Source of the DNA: Cellvibrio sp. PSBB023
Lineage (GTDB): Bacteria > Pseudomonadota > Gammaproteobacteria > Pseudomonadales > Cellvibrionaceae
NCBI RefSeq assembly: GCF_002007605.1
Contig: NZ_CP019799.1
Span: 3,636,001-3,700,000, forward strand
DNA length: 64,000 nucleotides
Reading direction: 5' to 3'
Shown: piece by piece, positions 38,617 through 48,702 of the stretch
Numbering within the stretch: position 1 is the stretch's first letter
Layout of the letters: every line of letters begins with the position of its first letter
The notes under the pieces: generated by a model
Seen by the model: the letters and a program-made list of their open reading frames with translations, nothing else
What the model was told of the DNA's origin: nothing
The model's database searches: none
Translations under genes and position numbers: made by a program

Positions 38617-39921
38617 ATGAAAAAGTCGCCAATTGCCATTTTGGCTGCGTCCTGTGCAAGCGCTGTTGCGTTCGCGGCGCCAGCTAATACCAATAAGGCT
38701 GGCAGTGATTTCGGGGCATCTGTTTTTGTCAGTGCACAGCAAACCGATAATGCTCTCAAATCAAAAGAAGATAAAATTTCGGAATTGCAAAATCAACTGG
38801 GCGCGACCGTATTTGCCGCCTATGAGAATGACTACATCGCCTTGAATTCTGACTATAGCCTGAGCGAAATGCGCTATGAAAAGGATAGTCAGCAAGCGCG
38901 TACTTCTACGGTGGGCAAAACAGATTTTACCTTGGGAAAACCGCACCATAGTTTTGACTTAAATATATCCCATAGCTTGCAAAAACTGCCTAAATTTTCC
39001 GGTGCGCTTGATCTTGAAGAAAATAATGATGAGAAGCAGGTACTGAGTGTCCAGCCTGGTTTTCGCACTCGCATTACCCCGGTTGATAATTTCTTTATCA
39101 ATGCCAATGCCACCGAAGTTGAATATCGTTTTGAAGAGCAAAAAAATTCCTCGCGTCGCGGTGGAGCTGTAGGCTTGGTACATGGTTTTTCTGCAGTAGA
39201 TTCGCTGACAGTGTATGTATCGCAAACGGATATTACATTCGACTTTAACCCTGATGTTGACTACAAGCAGACAATGGCGGTTGTCGCCTTGGATACACGC
39301 TTGCGCAAAATCAACTACCGGATTGAAGCAGGGCAAAGCCGTACTGATTCCTCACGACTTGGTGTGAGCGATGATCCCTACTATGTGTTTCAGTTGAATT
39401 ACGATGCAGGCTACAACCAATTAACCTTCGCGTTTAATCAACAGGTGACGGATTCGTCTCGTGGTTTTGATGCAGGCACTATGCCTGGTGAAATCGCAAG
39501 TGGCAGCGATGTGACGGCAGATCAAGTTGATCAAGTATTGTTGCGTCATGCAGAGTTGCGTTGGAGCAGTAGCGCATTGTGTGGTCGCTGTGATTTTTAT
39601 ATAAGCGCCTACCGCGACGAGCATGAATACCAATCGCTGGATCGCAATGAAGAACGTTTCGGCGCCGCATTGGGTTTAAATTATCAGCTCTCCCGAAATG
39701 CACGTGTTGGAGCAAATATCAGCAGGGCAGATCAGGATCTGATGAGTAGCATTAATCAAAATAAATATACGCTTGACCAATTAACAGCCTATTACAACTA
39801 TTCATTTGTTAATGGTTTAAATATTCGGCTGTTTGCAACTGAATATAAGCGTAGTGCTGAAGCATCGATTGATGAATATTCAGAGCTAAGGGCCGGTATT
39901 ACTGTCGGCTACAGATTCTAA
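38617..39921 (+). CDS. XrtA-associated outer-membrane beta-barrel protein
   Basis: A 434-residue exported protein. The signal peptide runs to about residue 21 (VAFAAPAN). The mature part alternates short amphipathic strands (GATVFAAYENDYIALNSDYSLSEMRY) and ends in a C-terminal aromatic residue (LRAGITVGYRF), as outer-membrane barrels do. Position in the locus fits the PEP-CTERM-associated outer-membrane protein family (TIGR03016 type). A role in secretion of the polysaccharide is inferred. Two cysteines (CGRCDF) near residue ~314 could form a disulphide. Confidence 0.8.
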   Translation: MKKSPIAILAASCASAVAFAAPANTNKAGSDFGASVFVSAQQTDNALKSKEDKISELQNQLGATVFAAYENDYIALNSDYSLSEMRYEKDSQQARTSTVGKTDFTLGKPHHSFDLNISHSLQKLPKFSGALDLEENNDEKQVLSVQPGFRTRITPVDNFFINANATEVEYRFEEQKNSSRRGGAVGLVHGFSAVDSLTVYVSQTDITFDFNPDVDYKQTMAVVALDTRLRKINYRIEAGQSRTDSSRLGVSDDPYYVFQLNYDAGYNQLTFAFNQQVTDSSRGFDAGTMPGEIASGSDVTADQVDQVLLRHAELRWSSSALCGRCDFYISAYRDEHEYQSLDRNEERFGAALGLNYQLSRNARVGANISRADQDLMSSINQNKYTLDQLTAYYNYSFVNGLNIRLFATEYKRSAEASIDEYSELRAGITVGYRF

Positions 39922-39963
39922 TACCCGTTACTACATTTATTATTAACAGGAATGGTAAATTCC

Positions 39964-42600
39964 ATGAAAAAGATCGCACAGGTTGCTGCCCTTAGTTTGG
40001 GTATCGCATTAATTGGATGTGGCGAAGACACTAGTAAAAATGCCGAAACCGCATTGCGCCACCAAAACTCTGCAAAAGTCTATTTGCAGCAGGGACAATT
40101 ACGCGCAGCCATGTTAGAGGCGCGTAATGCCATTCAATTAGCCCCGGAATCTGCTGATGCCTATATAGCACTTGCGCGAATACTGAATGATACCGGTGCT
40201 TATTCATCTGCCATAACCATGCTTAATAATGTGGTAGAGCAAATCCCTGAGGTGGCTGCTGAATTAGCTGAAGCAAATATAGAAATTAAAAAATATCGCA
40301 CTGCACTTGATGTTATGCAAAGCCATCCCGCACCGGCGGATAATGCTGCACTGCAATATCAGCAGGCTTACCTTACCGTTAAAGCCAATATCGCGTTGGG
40401 TGAAAAGGATGCTTATACCGAAGCATTAGCGTTGTTTAGTGCGCTACCCAATAGTGCCTTGGATGCAAAATACCTCGAAGCGAATATTTTGCTGGCCCAG
40501 GGGCAGACAGAACCAGCGATTGTCATTTTGAACGAGATTGTTGCGCAGGATGAAAAACACCTCGATGCATTAGTGTTGCTTGGCAATCTGTCGCTGTACG
40601 AAAACAAATTGCCAGCGGCGGAACAATATCTTACCAAGGCATTGGCATTGGTGCCAAATACCGATGTGATTACCGTTGAGCGCGTCAAAGTCTTAACCCA
40701 GTTAACGGAAGTGCTTATTCAACAAGGGCGCACTAGCGAGGCTTATACCTATCAAAAGTTATTGGCCGATGCAAATCCGGATCGTAATGTCGCACAGCAA
40801 AAATTTAACGATGCCATGGAGTTGTATCAACAAGGGAAATTTGCCGATGCGGAAAAGCTGCTGCGCGAATTGCGTAGTGATTATCCAGACGATAAAAACA
40901 CCGCTACTCTCTTGGGAATGGTGGAGTTCCAGCAGGGCGCAGATCAAAATGCAATTGATTTATTTGATCAATTTATTGACCCGGAAACTGCGGCGCCATC
41001 CGTTATTCAGGCGGCAGCGCTGGCAAAATTTCGCAGCAATCAAATGGATGATGCCATTGTATTGCTGAAGAATGCCGCCGAACGCCAACCCAACAATCCC
41101 TCCATTTTAGCTACCTATGGTTTGGCGCTATTGGATCAGGACCCTACCAGTTCTGATGGGGCAATTGCACTGGAAAAAAGTCTCGCCCTTGAGCCTAAGC
41201 AACAGCGCATTCGCATCGCGCTGGCAAAACGCTATATGGCCATAGATCAGCCGGAGCAGGCCATTGCGCAGTTGCAAAAAGCCTATGAAGCACAGCCAAT
41301 GGATCTTTTGGTGCAGCAGACCTATTTTAAAACCTTGCTCGCGAATGGTCTTGATAAGCGTGCAGAAGAAGTATTAAAAGGTTTTGATCATCAGCATCAA
41401 GGCAGTCCGCGCAGTGCTTTCTTGCAAGGTTGGTTTGCGCTGTATAAAAAGGATTACAAAACAGCTGAGGCATTGTTTGAAAAAGCCCTTTCCATTAAAG
41501 GGAATGACGAAAAACAATTATCTTACGCAGGGCTTGCCCAGATCTATAACGAGCAGGATCAGCCGCACAAAGCGGTAGTCGCATGGCAATCGATTATTGA
41601 ATTGGATCCCGCTAATCTAAATTCTTATCGCCCGTGGCTAGCTCAAATAATGCGGTTGAATCGGGCAAAAGAAGCGGTAGCCTTCCTTGAGAAACTGGAA
41701 TCCACATCAAATCATTGGCAGCCCTCTGCAGTGCTTGCCCAGTTATTGTCGACAGAGAAGCAAAATCAGGCGGCACTCGTTCATCTTGGGCGTGCGTTGG
41801 AAAAAAGCAACAATGCGCACAACGTACAGCAAATTGCTGCAAATCTTTACACCGCCTATGCGGGCGAATTGCTTGCTGCCGATAATACCGATGAGGCGCG
41901 TAACTATCTGCTCAAAGCTAGTGCACTATTCCCCAATAACATTACTTACCTTGCCGGATTGGTAGAGACGGAAATTGCTGCCGGTAAAATCCCGGAAGCA
42001 CAAAAGCTACTCGATCAGTTTGAACGAAATGCCCAGTCAGAATCCGGGCTGCTCTATCTGCAAGGCATGATTCGTTCAGCGGAAGGAAAATCAGACGAGG
42101 CCTTCTCGTTCTATCAGCAATCCTGGGCGGCAAAGCCTACCGAGTTAGCGGCTGATTCCATCTACAAACATTTTATTGCAGTAGACAAAAAACAACAGGC
42201 TGATGCGTTTGTTGCTGAGTGGCTGGAAAAGCTGCCACAAAGTTATCGCGCCAGTTTATTAAAAGCACTGGATGCGCAGGATAAAAATGATATTCCTGCC
42301 GCTATCGAAGGTTATGAGCGCGCACTGAATAATGCTCCTGAATCACCGGTGCTATTGAATAACCTCGCCTGGAGTTACTATCTGGAAAAAGATCCTCGTG
42401 CTGAGCAGGTTGCAAAAAAGGCCTATGAATTAGCGCCCAATTCACCCGCCATACTGGATACCTATGGCTGGATTCTTGTGGAGAGCGGAAAGGTGAGTGA
42501 AGGCATTAGTTATTTGGAGCGTGCCGCCAATCTCGCTGAAGGTAATGCCGAAATTCAGCAACATTTGGATGAGGCTCGTGCGCGGCTCAAAAAGCAATAA
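39964..42600 (+). CDS. prsT: XrtA-associated TPR-repeat lipoprotein
   Basis: An 878-residue lipoprotein: signal MKKIAQVAALSLGIALIGCG with lipobox Cys19, then about twenty tetratricopeptide-like helical pairs over the full length (for example RAAMLEARNAIQLAPESADAYIALA and SPVLLNNLAWSYYLEKDP). It corresponds to PrsT, the large TPR protein of exosortase A systems, which is thought to scaffold export at the outer membrane. An in-frame ATG at 39952 is possible, but the 39964 start gives a standard signal peptide. It is followed by a clear terminator. Confidence 0.92.
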   Translation: MKKIAQVAALSLGIALIGCGEDTSKNAETALRHQNSAKVYLQQGQLRAAMLEARNAIQLAPESADAYIALARILNDTGAYSSAITMLNNVVEQIPEVAAELAEANIEIKKYRTALDVMQSHPAPADNAALQYQQAYLTVKANIALGEKDAYTEALALFSALPNSALDAKYLEANILLAQGQTEPAIVILNEIVAQDEKHLDALVLLGNLSLYENKLPAAEQYLTKALALVPNTDVITVERVKVLTQLTEVLIQQGRTSEAYTYQKLLADANPDRNVAQQKFNDAMELYQQGKFADAEKLLRELRSDYPDDKNTATLLGMVEFQQGADQNAIDLFDQFIDPETAAPSVIQAAALAKFRSNQMDDAIVLLKNAAERQPNNPSILATYGLALLDQDPTSSDGAIALEKSLALEPKQQRIRIALAKRYMAIDQPEQAIAQLQKAYEAQPMDLLVQQTYFKTLLANGLDKRAEEVLKGFDHQHQGSPRSAFLQGWFALYKKDYKTAEALFEKALSIKGNDEKQLSYAGLAQIYNEQDQPHKAVVAWQSIIELDPANLNSYRPWLAQIMRLNRAKEAVAFLEKLESTSNHWQPSAVLAQLLSTEKQNQAALVHLGRALEKSNNAHNVQQIAANLYTAYAGELLAADNTDEARNYLLKASALFPNNITYLAGLVETEIAAGKIPEAQKLLDQFERNAQSESGLLYLQGMIRSAEGKSDEAFSFYQQSWAAKPTELAADSIYKHFIAVDKKQQADAFVAEWLEKLPQSYRASLLKALDAQDKNDIPAAIEGYERALNNAPESPVLLNNLAWSYYLEKDPRAEQVAKKAYELAPNSPAILDTYGWILVESGKVSEGISYLERAANLAEGNAEIQQHLDEARARLKKQ

Positions 42601-42618
42601 TAGGTTCTCGCAATGATA

Positions 42619-42650
42619 AAAACTGGGCCGGATGCGGCCCAGTTTTGTTT
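42619..42650 (+). terminator. Intrinsic terminator between prsT and xrtA
   Basis: A perfect 12-bp inverted repeat, AAAACTGGGCCG (42619-42630) and CGGCCCAGTTTT (42635-42646), with a GATG loop and a T-rich tail. The stem is flanked by A and T tracts, so it can act in both directions. It lies 18 bp after the prsT stop and 20 bp before the xrtA start, so xrtA probably depends on readthrough or its own promoter. Confidence 0.85.
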
Positions 42651-42666
42651 GTAAGTAGAATCTTGC

Positions 42667-44160
42667 ATGGCACTCATACTCAAACAATCAACAAAAGGCG
42701 GAAGCCCACGAAAAATGGAAGCCCCTGATATTAAACAGCAGCGACAAGCTTTATGGCAGATTGCAACGCCTTTTATGGTCATTGCTCTTCTTGTCGCAAT
42801 GTTCTTCCCCACGTTTATTGGGCTTTCGTCGTCATGGACAAAATGGGATGAATCCCTGTCGCATGCGTATCCACTGTTATTGTGGTTTTTGGTTTTGTTG
42901 TACAAAGCAGGGCCTATCGAAATATCCACGCAAAAAAAGTGGATTGATCTGTTGTTGGCTGTTGCTCTCATTTTTACGTCAATTGCCTGGTTTTTATTTA
43001 ATACTATTCAGATAAAAATTCTCGAGCAGCTCACTCTGCTGCCATTATTGTTTTTATCCCTGGCATTTATTATTGGTGTCAAAACTTTATGGCAGTTGCG
43101 CTTTTTATTGCTCATGCCAGTGTTTGCATTACCGATTTGGGATTATCTGAACAACAGTCTCGTTCACTTGGCCAGTTATGTGGTCGGTGAAATGGTGCGT
43201 GTTATCCGGATTCCTGCCTTAATTGATGGTAGTAGCATATTTATACCGGCAGGTCATATCATGATTGCCGATGGGTGCTCAGGGCTCCGTTACCTCATCA
43301 TTTCACTAGCCCTTGGTTACACCATCAGTTACCTCAATGGATATAAAGAAAAAGGATTGATTGTTTCCCTGTTAATTGCAGGGCTTTTAGGTTTGGCCGC
43401 CAATTGGATCAGAATATTTTTGTTAATTTTGGTGGGATACCATACCGAAATGGAAAGCTCTTTAATGAGGGATCATGAAACCTTTGGCTGGATAATTTTT
43501 GCCTTAATCTGTTTCCCAGCTATTTACTTTGCGCCAGTGATTAAAAAGCCCAGCACCAATGCACCAATAAATGGTACTAGTTTTAGTATGAAAAAAATGC
43601 TGGTGTTGTGTTTGCTGTTGTCCCCAGGGTTCTGGTTGGGAAAAGTGGTTGTTGCCACTAACAATACAGTTCAGTCAGCGTCAAGCTACAGCCTGGGTGA
43701 CAGTGGATTTTTACCTCACGCATCAAATCTGCCCCTGCCGCTAGTGTTACCCGCAACAACGCACACTTCGCGTTTTGTTGCACCTCACAATATCTATCTG
43801 CAAATAAATCAATATATCCCTAAGAGTTCCAGTGACAGGCTAGTACCTTATATTGCGCGGCAATTTGACTTGCAATTTTGGTTGCAGGAGGAAGTCAAGA
43901 TTGTATCCGTTGGCGATAAAAAAGTGCGCCTGGAGCAGTTGCGACAAAAATCAGGATTAAAACGGATTGTACAAGTGCAGTGGTTTGATATTGGTGGTTT
44001 TAATGCCGCTACGGTCTCGCAAGCCAAGCTGTTGCAGATTCCAGCAGTATTCAGTGGGAATCAATATTTTACTGTTTTTACATTACAAACAGAGTGTACG
44101 CAAATTGACTGTCATAGTTCACGGCAATTATTGCTTACTGCAAGTGAATCAATTCAATAA
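42667..44160 (+). CDS. xrtA: Exosortase A with C-terminal EpsI domain
   Basis: A 497-residue membrane transpeptidase. Residues ~30-300 carry eight or so helices and the exosortase catalytic triad: Cys204 (ADGCSGLRY), Arg249 (NWIRI) and His270 (RDHETFGW). Residues ~310-495 form the periplasmic EpsI-type domain, a fusion normal for XrtA. It cleaves PEP-CTERM proteins at the C-terminal signal and links them to a surface anchor. The ATG at 42667 has a weak ribosome-binding site; an ATG at 42715 would remove 16 residues. A PEP-CTERM substrate is encoded at 63190-63885. Confidence 0.96.
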   Translation: MALILKQSTKGGSPRKMEAPDIKQQRQALWQIATPFMVIALLVAMFFPTFIGLSSSWTKWDESLSHAYPLLLWFLVLLYKAGPIEISTQKKWIDLLLAVALIFTSIAWFLFNTIQIKILEQLTLLPLLFLSLAFIIGVKTLWQLRFLLLMPVFALPIWDYLNNSLVHLASYVVGEMVRVIRIPALIDGSSIFIPAGHIMIADGCSGLRYLIISLALGYTISYLNGYKEKGLIVSLLIAGLLGLAANWIRIFLLILVGYHTEMESSLMRDHETFGWIIFALICFPAIYFAPVIKKPSTNAPINGTSFSMKKMLVLCLLLSPGFWLGKVVVATNNTVQSASSYSLGDSGFLPHASNLPLPLVLPATTHTSRFVAPHNIYLQINQYIPKSSSDRLVPYIARQFDLQFWLQEEVKIVSVGDKKVRLEQLRQKSGLKRIVQVQWFDIGGFNAATVSQAKLLQIPAVFSGNQYFTVFTLQTECTQIDCHSSRQLLLTASESIQ

Positions 44161-44170
44161 AAGGTAAGGT

Positions 44171-45310
44171 ATGGAACTGCTCTTTTGGTTGTCAACAATT
44201 CTGGTTTTTTATATCTATATCGGATACCCGATTTTATTGCGTTATCTACCCAAGCGCCCCATTGTTGAGGGAGTGGCGGCAAGTGGCCTGCCTAAAGTCA
44301 CGATATTAATTCCTGCGTATAACGAAGCTGCTGTTATCGAAAAGACCATTGAAAACAAATTATCGCAAGATTACCCGGCGGATCTTATTCAAGTCATTGT
44401 TATATCGGATGAGTCAGAAGATGGAACCGATGAAATAGTACAGACGATTGCCGCAAAAGATTCGCGTGTAGGTCTTATCAGGCAAGTGCCACGCCAAGGA
44501 AAAACATCCGGTTTGAATTTGGCTATGCCGGAAGCTGTGGGCGAGATCGTTATCTTTTCAGATGCCAATAGCCACTACCAATCAAATGCCGTACGCCAGT
44601 TGGTAGATTGTTTTAATGATCCTGATGTCGGCTATGTTACCGGAAAGATGGTATACGTGAATGAAGAAGGAAATGTAATTGGCGATGGTTGCAGTGCTTA
44701 TATGAAGTATGAAAACTATCTGCGCAGCCTTGAGGCCAAAGTATCTTCTGTGGTGGGTGTGGACGGAGGTATAGATGCTATACGAAAGTCACTCTATCAA
44801 CCCATGAACGCAGATCAACTACCTGATTTTGTATTGCCGTTGAAAGTTGTCACTCAAGGTAAGCGCGTCATTTTCTGTGAAAACGCACTGCTGAATGAAG
44901 AGTCGCTTACGAATTCCCAGTCAGAGTTTCGCATGCGTGTACGTGTTTCACTGCGCGCCTATTGGGCCATGTGGGACATGAGGCACTTGTTCAATCCATT
45001 CAGCTATGGTCTCTTTTCGCTTCAAATAACATCCCATAAATTGCTGCGCTATTTAGCATTTATTCCATTGTTTTTGGCACTGGTTAGCAATGGGCTTATT
45101 ACTGGCGAGGGATGGTTTTATCAATTGACCTTCGTATTGCAAATTTTATTTTATTCAGCTGCCGCATTTGTGTCGTTGAATGATGGTACGCGTAACCGTT
45201 GGTTGGGATTGGCAAATTATTTTTGTTTGATCAATGTCGCAGCTGCCATGGCGTTTATCAAATTTATCAAGCGTGAAAAAATTGTGATGTGGAAGCCACG
45301 GGTGGGTTAA
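44171..45310 (+). CDS. Membrane family 2 glycosyltransferase, XrtA locus type
   Basis: A 379-residue processive-type GT2: one N-terminal helix, catalytic domain from ~40 (VTILIPAYNEA, VISDESEDGTDE, IFSDANS as metal site), a DGGIDAIRK region, NEESLT and R/RAYWAMW near the acceptor site, and three or four C-terminal helices. It resembles poly-beta-hexosamine synthase-like enzymes found next to XrtA. It lies 10 bp after xrtA. Product and linkage are unknown. Confidence 0.9.
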   Translation: MELLFWLSTILVFYIYIGYPILLRYLPKRPIVEGVAASGLPKVTILIPAYNEAAVIEKTIENKLSQDYPADLIQVIVISDESEDGTDEIVQTIAAKDSRVGLIRQVPRQGKTSGLNLAMPEAVGEIVIFSDANSHYQSNAVRQLVDCFNDPDVGYVTGKMVYVNEEGNVIGDGCSAYMKYENYLRSLEAKVSSVVGVDGGIDAIRKSLYQPMNADQLPDFVLPLKVVTQGKRVIFCENALLNEESLTNSQSEFRMRVRVSLRAYWAMWDMRHLFNPFSYGLFSLQITSHKLLRYLAFIPLFLALVSNGLITGEGWFYQLTFVLQILFYSAAAFVSLNDGTRNRWLGLANYFCLINVAAAMAFIKFIKREKIVMWKPRVG

Positions 45311-46395
45311 TGAAAGTAATCCATATTATTGATAGTGGTGGCTTATATGGTGCTGAGGCAATGCTGCTGGCGCTAGTGCATGAGCAAAAGAAAATTGATT
45401 TAGATATCGAAGTTGTTAGCATAGGAAAGGTAGGTGAGGATGAAAAACCTATAGAGACTGAGCTTCAGCTTATAGGTTGTAGATACTACCAATTCAGAAT
45501 GAAGCCAAGGCCGAGTATAAAACAGAGCATAAGATTGATGAATTTGTGTGCATCTCATGGTGCAACTATTGTCCACTCACATGGATATAAAAGTAATATT
45601 ATGATGGCCATGATCCCCTTTTTTCTAAGGCCATTCCCTGTTGTTTCAACATTACATGGATACACAAAGCATAAGTTTTTATCGAAAATGACGATTTATC
45701 AATTTGTTGATAAATTGGCGCTTAGATTTTTGGATGCAATTGTTTTAGTTAGCCCTGTTATGTCTGTGGGCTCATTTGGCATTAAAAAGAAAATGAAGGT
45801 TATTTTTAATGGAGTGCCTATGATTTCATCTGCTGAGACACCTAATAAAAAAGCGGATGACGTTTTTATTATTGGTACGATGGGTCGGTTATCAAAAGAA
45901 AAAAATTTTTCCTTTTTAGTAAGCTTAATGCCAAGAATTTTACATGACATACCTAATGCAAAGCTCATCATCCATGGCGAGGGTGAAATGCGAGCTGAAC
46001 TCGAGGAATTGGTTGACGTATTGGGGTTGTGTGAGAATGTCTTTCTTCCAGGCTATACCCGGGATGCCAATCAATTTTTTGAAAGTATAGATGTATATGT
46101 CAATTCTTCTACTACAGAAGGAATGCCTATAACTTTGTTGGAGGCAATGCGTGCAAAATGCCTGGTGCTAGCCTCTAATATTCCTGCCAATAGTTTTCTA
46201 CTTAAAAACAAATTTAAAGAATTTTTGTATGATTTAAATTCAGAGGCGTTTATAAGATCAATTATTCAGTTGAAAAATAAAAGCTTACAAGAAAAGAATT
46301 CTATAAAGAATCAATTGAATGATTTTTTTATTAAAGAATTTACAGCTAAAAAAATGGCAGAAAACTATAAAAAATTATATATGGAGTGTTTGTAA
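45310..46395 (+). CDS. Family 4 glycosyltransferase
   Basis: A 361-residue GT-B enzyme: MKVIHIIDSGGLYGAEAMLLAL, HSHGYKSN, GTMGRLSKEKNFSFLV and the EGMPITLLEAMRAK donor-binding E-x7-E motif near residue 277. The ATG at 45310 overlaps the preceding stop (TAATG), giving the standard N-terminus. It is AT-rich compared with xrtA, like the next two genes, suggesting an acquired cassette. It adds one sugar to the lipid-linked repeat unit; specificity unknown. Confidence 0.9.
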   Translation: MKVIHIIDSGGLYGAEAMLLALVHEQKKIDLDIEVVSIGKVGEDEKPIETELQLIGCRYYQFRMKPRPSIKQSIRLMNLCASHGATIVHSHGYKSNIMMAMIPFFLRPFPVVSTLHGYTKHKFLSKMTIYQFVDKLALRFLDAIVLVSPVMSVGSFGIKKKMKVIFNGVPMISSAETPNKKADDVFIIGTMGRLSKEKNFSFLVSLMPRILHDIPNAKLIIHGEGEMRAELEELVDVLGLCENVFLPGYTRDANQFFESIDVYVNSSTTEGMPITLLEAMRAKCLVLASNIPANSFLLKNKFKEFLYDLNSEAFIRSIIQLKNKSLQEKNSIKNQLNDFFIKEFTAKKMAENYKKLYMECL

Positions 46396-46396
46396 T

Positions 46397-47389
46397 ATGA
46401 GTCAGTTTAATCCAAAGGATGGTATATGGATTACGTGGGAGCGCCAGCCTAGAAATATTAGTATGGCAAAAATGCTAAATATTCAATTGCATGAGTTGAT
46501 TGTTAATAGAAGTAGATTAATTAAGTATCCTATACTTTTAATTCGAACTGTTTTTCTTCTTATTAAGATACGACCAAAGTTTATCTTTGCCCAGAATCCT
46601 TCGATAGTGCTTTCATTTCTTTCCGTAATTATAGGAAAAATTTTCCCCGTTGTTGTAATTGTGGATGCGCATAATTCGGGAATTTATCCATTGGAAGGCA
46701 GGTCTTTCATTCTCAATTATATTGCAAAAAAAATCATCCAATTTGCACACGGGGTGATTGTAACAAATAAAAATATCGCCAACTATGTGAGTGATTGTGG
46801 TGGTATTGCGATTGTTTTTCCAGATCCGCTACCTCACTACCATTTTGCCAAAAGACCATCTATTAGTACTGATATTAATGTTTTTCTATTTATATGCACT
46901 TGGGCAGATGATGAGCCTTATTTTGAGGTGATTGACGCCTTCTCTGCATTAGGAGAGAACTTTCATCTTAGGGTTACTGGGAAATTTTCCAAAAGACTAA
47001 CTAAAGAATATATTGACTCACTTCCAAAAAACATCAATTTACTTGGATTTATTTCAGAAGAGCAATATCAGCAAGAATTGGCTGCTGCTGATTTTACTAT
47101 AGACTTGACGTTAAGAAGTAATTGTCTTGTTTGTGGTGCATATGAGTCCATAGCAATGGAGGTGCCTGCGATTGTAAGTGATACAATGCTTAATAGAGAG
47201 GTTTTCGATATGGGGTTTGCATATACGGAAAATTCATCTGAATCAATAAAAAATACAGTCATTGACTGTGTTTTTAGAAAGGTATTGTTAGGGCAAGATA
47301 TAGTGGTGATGAAAAAAAATCATCTCGCTCGTATTGAGCAATATAGAAATAATTTGCTTGATGTGCTTAATGGATCTCTAGAAAAATGA
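46397..47389 (+). CDS. GT-B-fold glycosyltransferase, divergent
   Basis: A 330-residue protein starting MSQFNPKDGIWITWERQPRN, with KFIFAQNPS, IVDAHNSGIYP and the C-terminal half LRVTGKFSKRL...INLLGFISEEQYQQELAAADFTIDL...CLVCGAYESIAMEVPAIVSD. The CGAYESIAMEVP block corresponds to the donor-site region of GT4-like enzymes. No signal or helices. The ATG at 46397, just after the previous stop, is used. It is AT-rich and overlaps the next gene by ATGA. Confidence 0.75.
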   Translation: MSQFNPKDGIWITWERQPRNISMAKMLNIQLHELIVNRSRLIKYPILLIRTVFLLIKIRPKFIFAQNPSIVLSFLSVIIGKIFPVVVIVDAHNSGIYPLEGRSFILNYIAKKIIQFAHGVIVTNKNIANYVSDCGGIAIVFPDPLPHYHFAKRPSISTDINVFLFICTWADDEPYFEVIDAFSALGENFHLRVTGKFSKRLTKEYIDSLPKNINLLGFISEEQYQQELAAADFTIDLTLRSNCLVCGAYESIAMEVPAIVSDTMLNREVFDMGFAYTENSSESIKNTVIDCVFRKVLLGQDIVVMKKNHLARIEQYRNNLLDVLNGSLEK

Positions 47390-48633
47390 AAAAAAATCTA
47401 CGTTCATGGATGCGAAGCAGCGCCTTTGCGGCAAGAGTAGTTAAATATTTATCGCTTTGTCCATTTCCATGGAAAATTAAAAGAAAATTGATTGGATTGT
47501 ATCTTCAAAGTGAGGGGCGCCGCCCTTGTCTGGAAGACACTATCAAAAAGTATGTAAAAATTATTCCTGTGCTACCTATAGTTGGATCTACAGTATTATC
47601 AAAAAGTGCAATTATCAAGGCTCACTCGACTCTTGAAAAAGGACTTATATTGGTGGGATTTGAGCACGAATTAGATAAATTACTATTTAATTCTGCTACT
47701 TCCGACTTATTGGAAAAATATGACATTCTTTTCATGCCAACATGGCAGCCTTTTTATAGTGAAGCACTATTGCGTGCATTAAAAGTTGCTAAAGATAATC
47801 TGATTTTATTGCCCTCTTCGGAAAGTTGTTACTATAAGGCACTTTGCTTGCCTAAGTTATTCAGGGCTTTGCCTTTTCATGCATCTAGTTGGATTAATGC
47901 TGACTTATATTATGCAAACAAAAAAAAGGATATTGATATCCTGATGGTTGCGAATTTCGCCACATATAAGCGTCATTATTTATTATTTGAGGCATTAGTT
48001 AATTTGCCAAAAGAGTTGAAGGTAATGCTTGTAGGTAGGCCTCTCGCAAACCGTACGGCGGATCATATTAGGCGTGAGGCAAGGCGGTATGGTGTTGAGG
48101 ATCGTTTTGAGCTAGTAGAGTCCGCAACCAATGAAGCTGTTGTTGATTATTTATCCAGGGCCCGGTTGGTGCTTGGACTTAGTGGTCGAGAGGGGTCGTA
48201 TGTGTCCCTTGCTGAAGCGTTGTTTGCTGATGCAGCAGTAGGCGTTTATGCTGATGCCCACATAGGTACGAAAAATTACATTAACCCTAGAACAGGTTTT
48301 CTCTTTCAATCTGATGTGCCTCTCTATTTACAGATAAAGGCGGCATTAGGGTTAGTTGACACCTTGACTCCTCGTCAGTGGGCCGAGGCTAATATATCGT
48401 CTACGATTAATGTCAGCAGACTTAATAGGCTATTGAGGCATGATGCGCAGAGGCGAGGAAGTTCTTGGGTTGTTGATAGCGACCCCTTTTTTATACAAAG
48501 TTTCCAGATCGAGCCAGATTCAGGTTATTGGAGTGAGGCAATCGTGGCAGAGGTGCTTCGATACGAAAAGGCTGGTTTATCGCTTCGTACACAATTATTA
48601 AAAATAAATACACGCAAGAATGAAGGTTCTTAA
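47386..48633 (+). CDS. GT-B-fold glycosyltransferase
   Basis: A 415-residue protein with an N-terminal ~190 residues of low similarity and a C-terminal GT4-like half: DILMVANFATYKRHYLLFEAL, KVMLVGRP, FELVESATNEAVVDYLSRARLVLGLSGREGSYVSLAEALFADAAVGV. The GREGSYVSLAEALF element fits the donor-binding motif. It starts in an ATGA overlap with the previous gene. It likely contributes another sugar to the exopolysaccharide; the exact family is not certain. Confidence 0.75.
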   Translation: MKKNLRSWMRSSAFAARVVKYLSLCPFPWKIKRKLIGLYLQSEGRRPCLEDTIKKYVKIIPVLPIVGSTVLSKSAIIKAHSTLEKGLILVGFEHELDKLLFNSATSDLLEKYDILFMPTWQPFYSEALLRALKVAKDNLILLPSSESCYYKALCLPKLFRALPFHASSWINADLYYANKKKDIDILMVANFATYKRHYLLFEALVNLPKELKVMLVGRPLANRTADHIRREARRYGVEDRFELVESATNEAVVDYLSRARLVLGLSGREGSYVSLAEALFADAAVGVYADAHIGTKNYINPRTGFLFQSDVPLYLQIKAALGLVDTLTPRQWAEANISSTINVSRLNRLLRHDAQRRGSSWVVDSDPFFIQSFQIEPDSGYWSEAIVAEVLRYEKAGLSLRTQLLKINTRKNEGS

Positions 48634-48702
48634 TTGAAATATATATAAGGCTCCAGGGGAATCCGAGCTAATATGAACTTGATAGTTTTACGGAGTTTAC
48701 CC

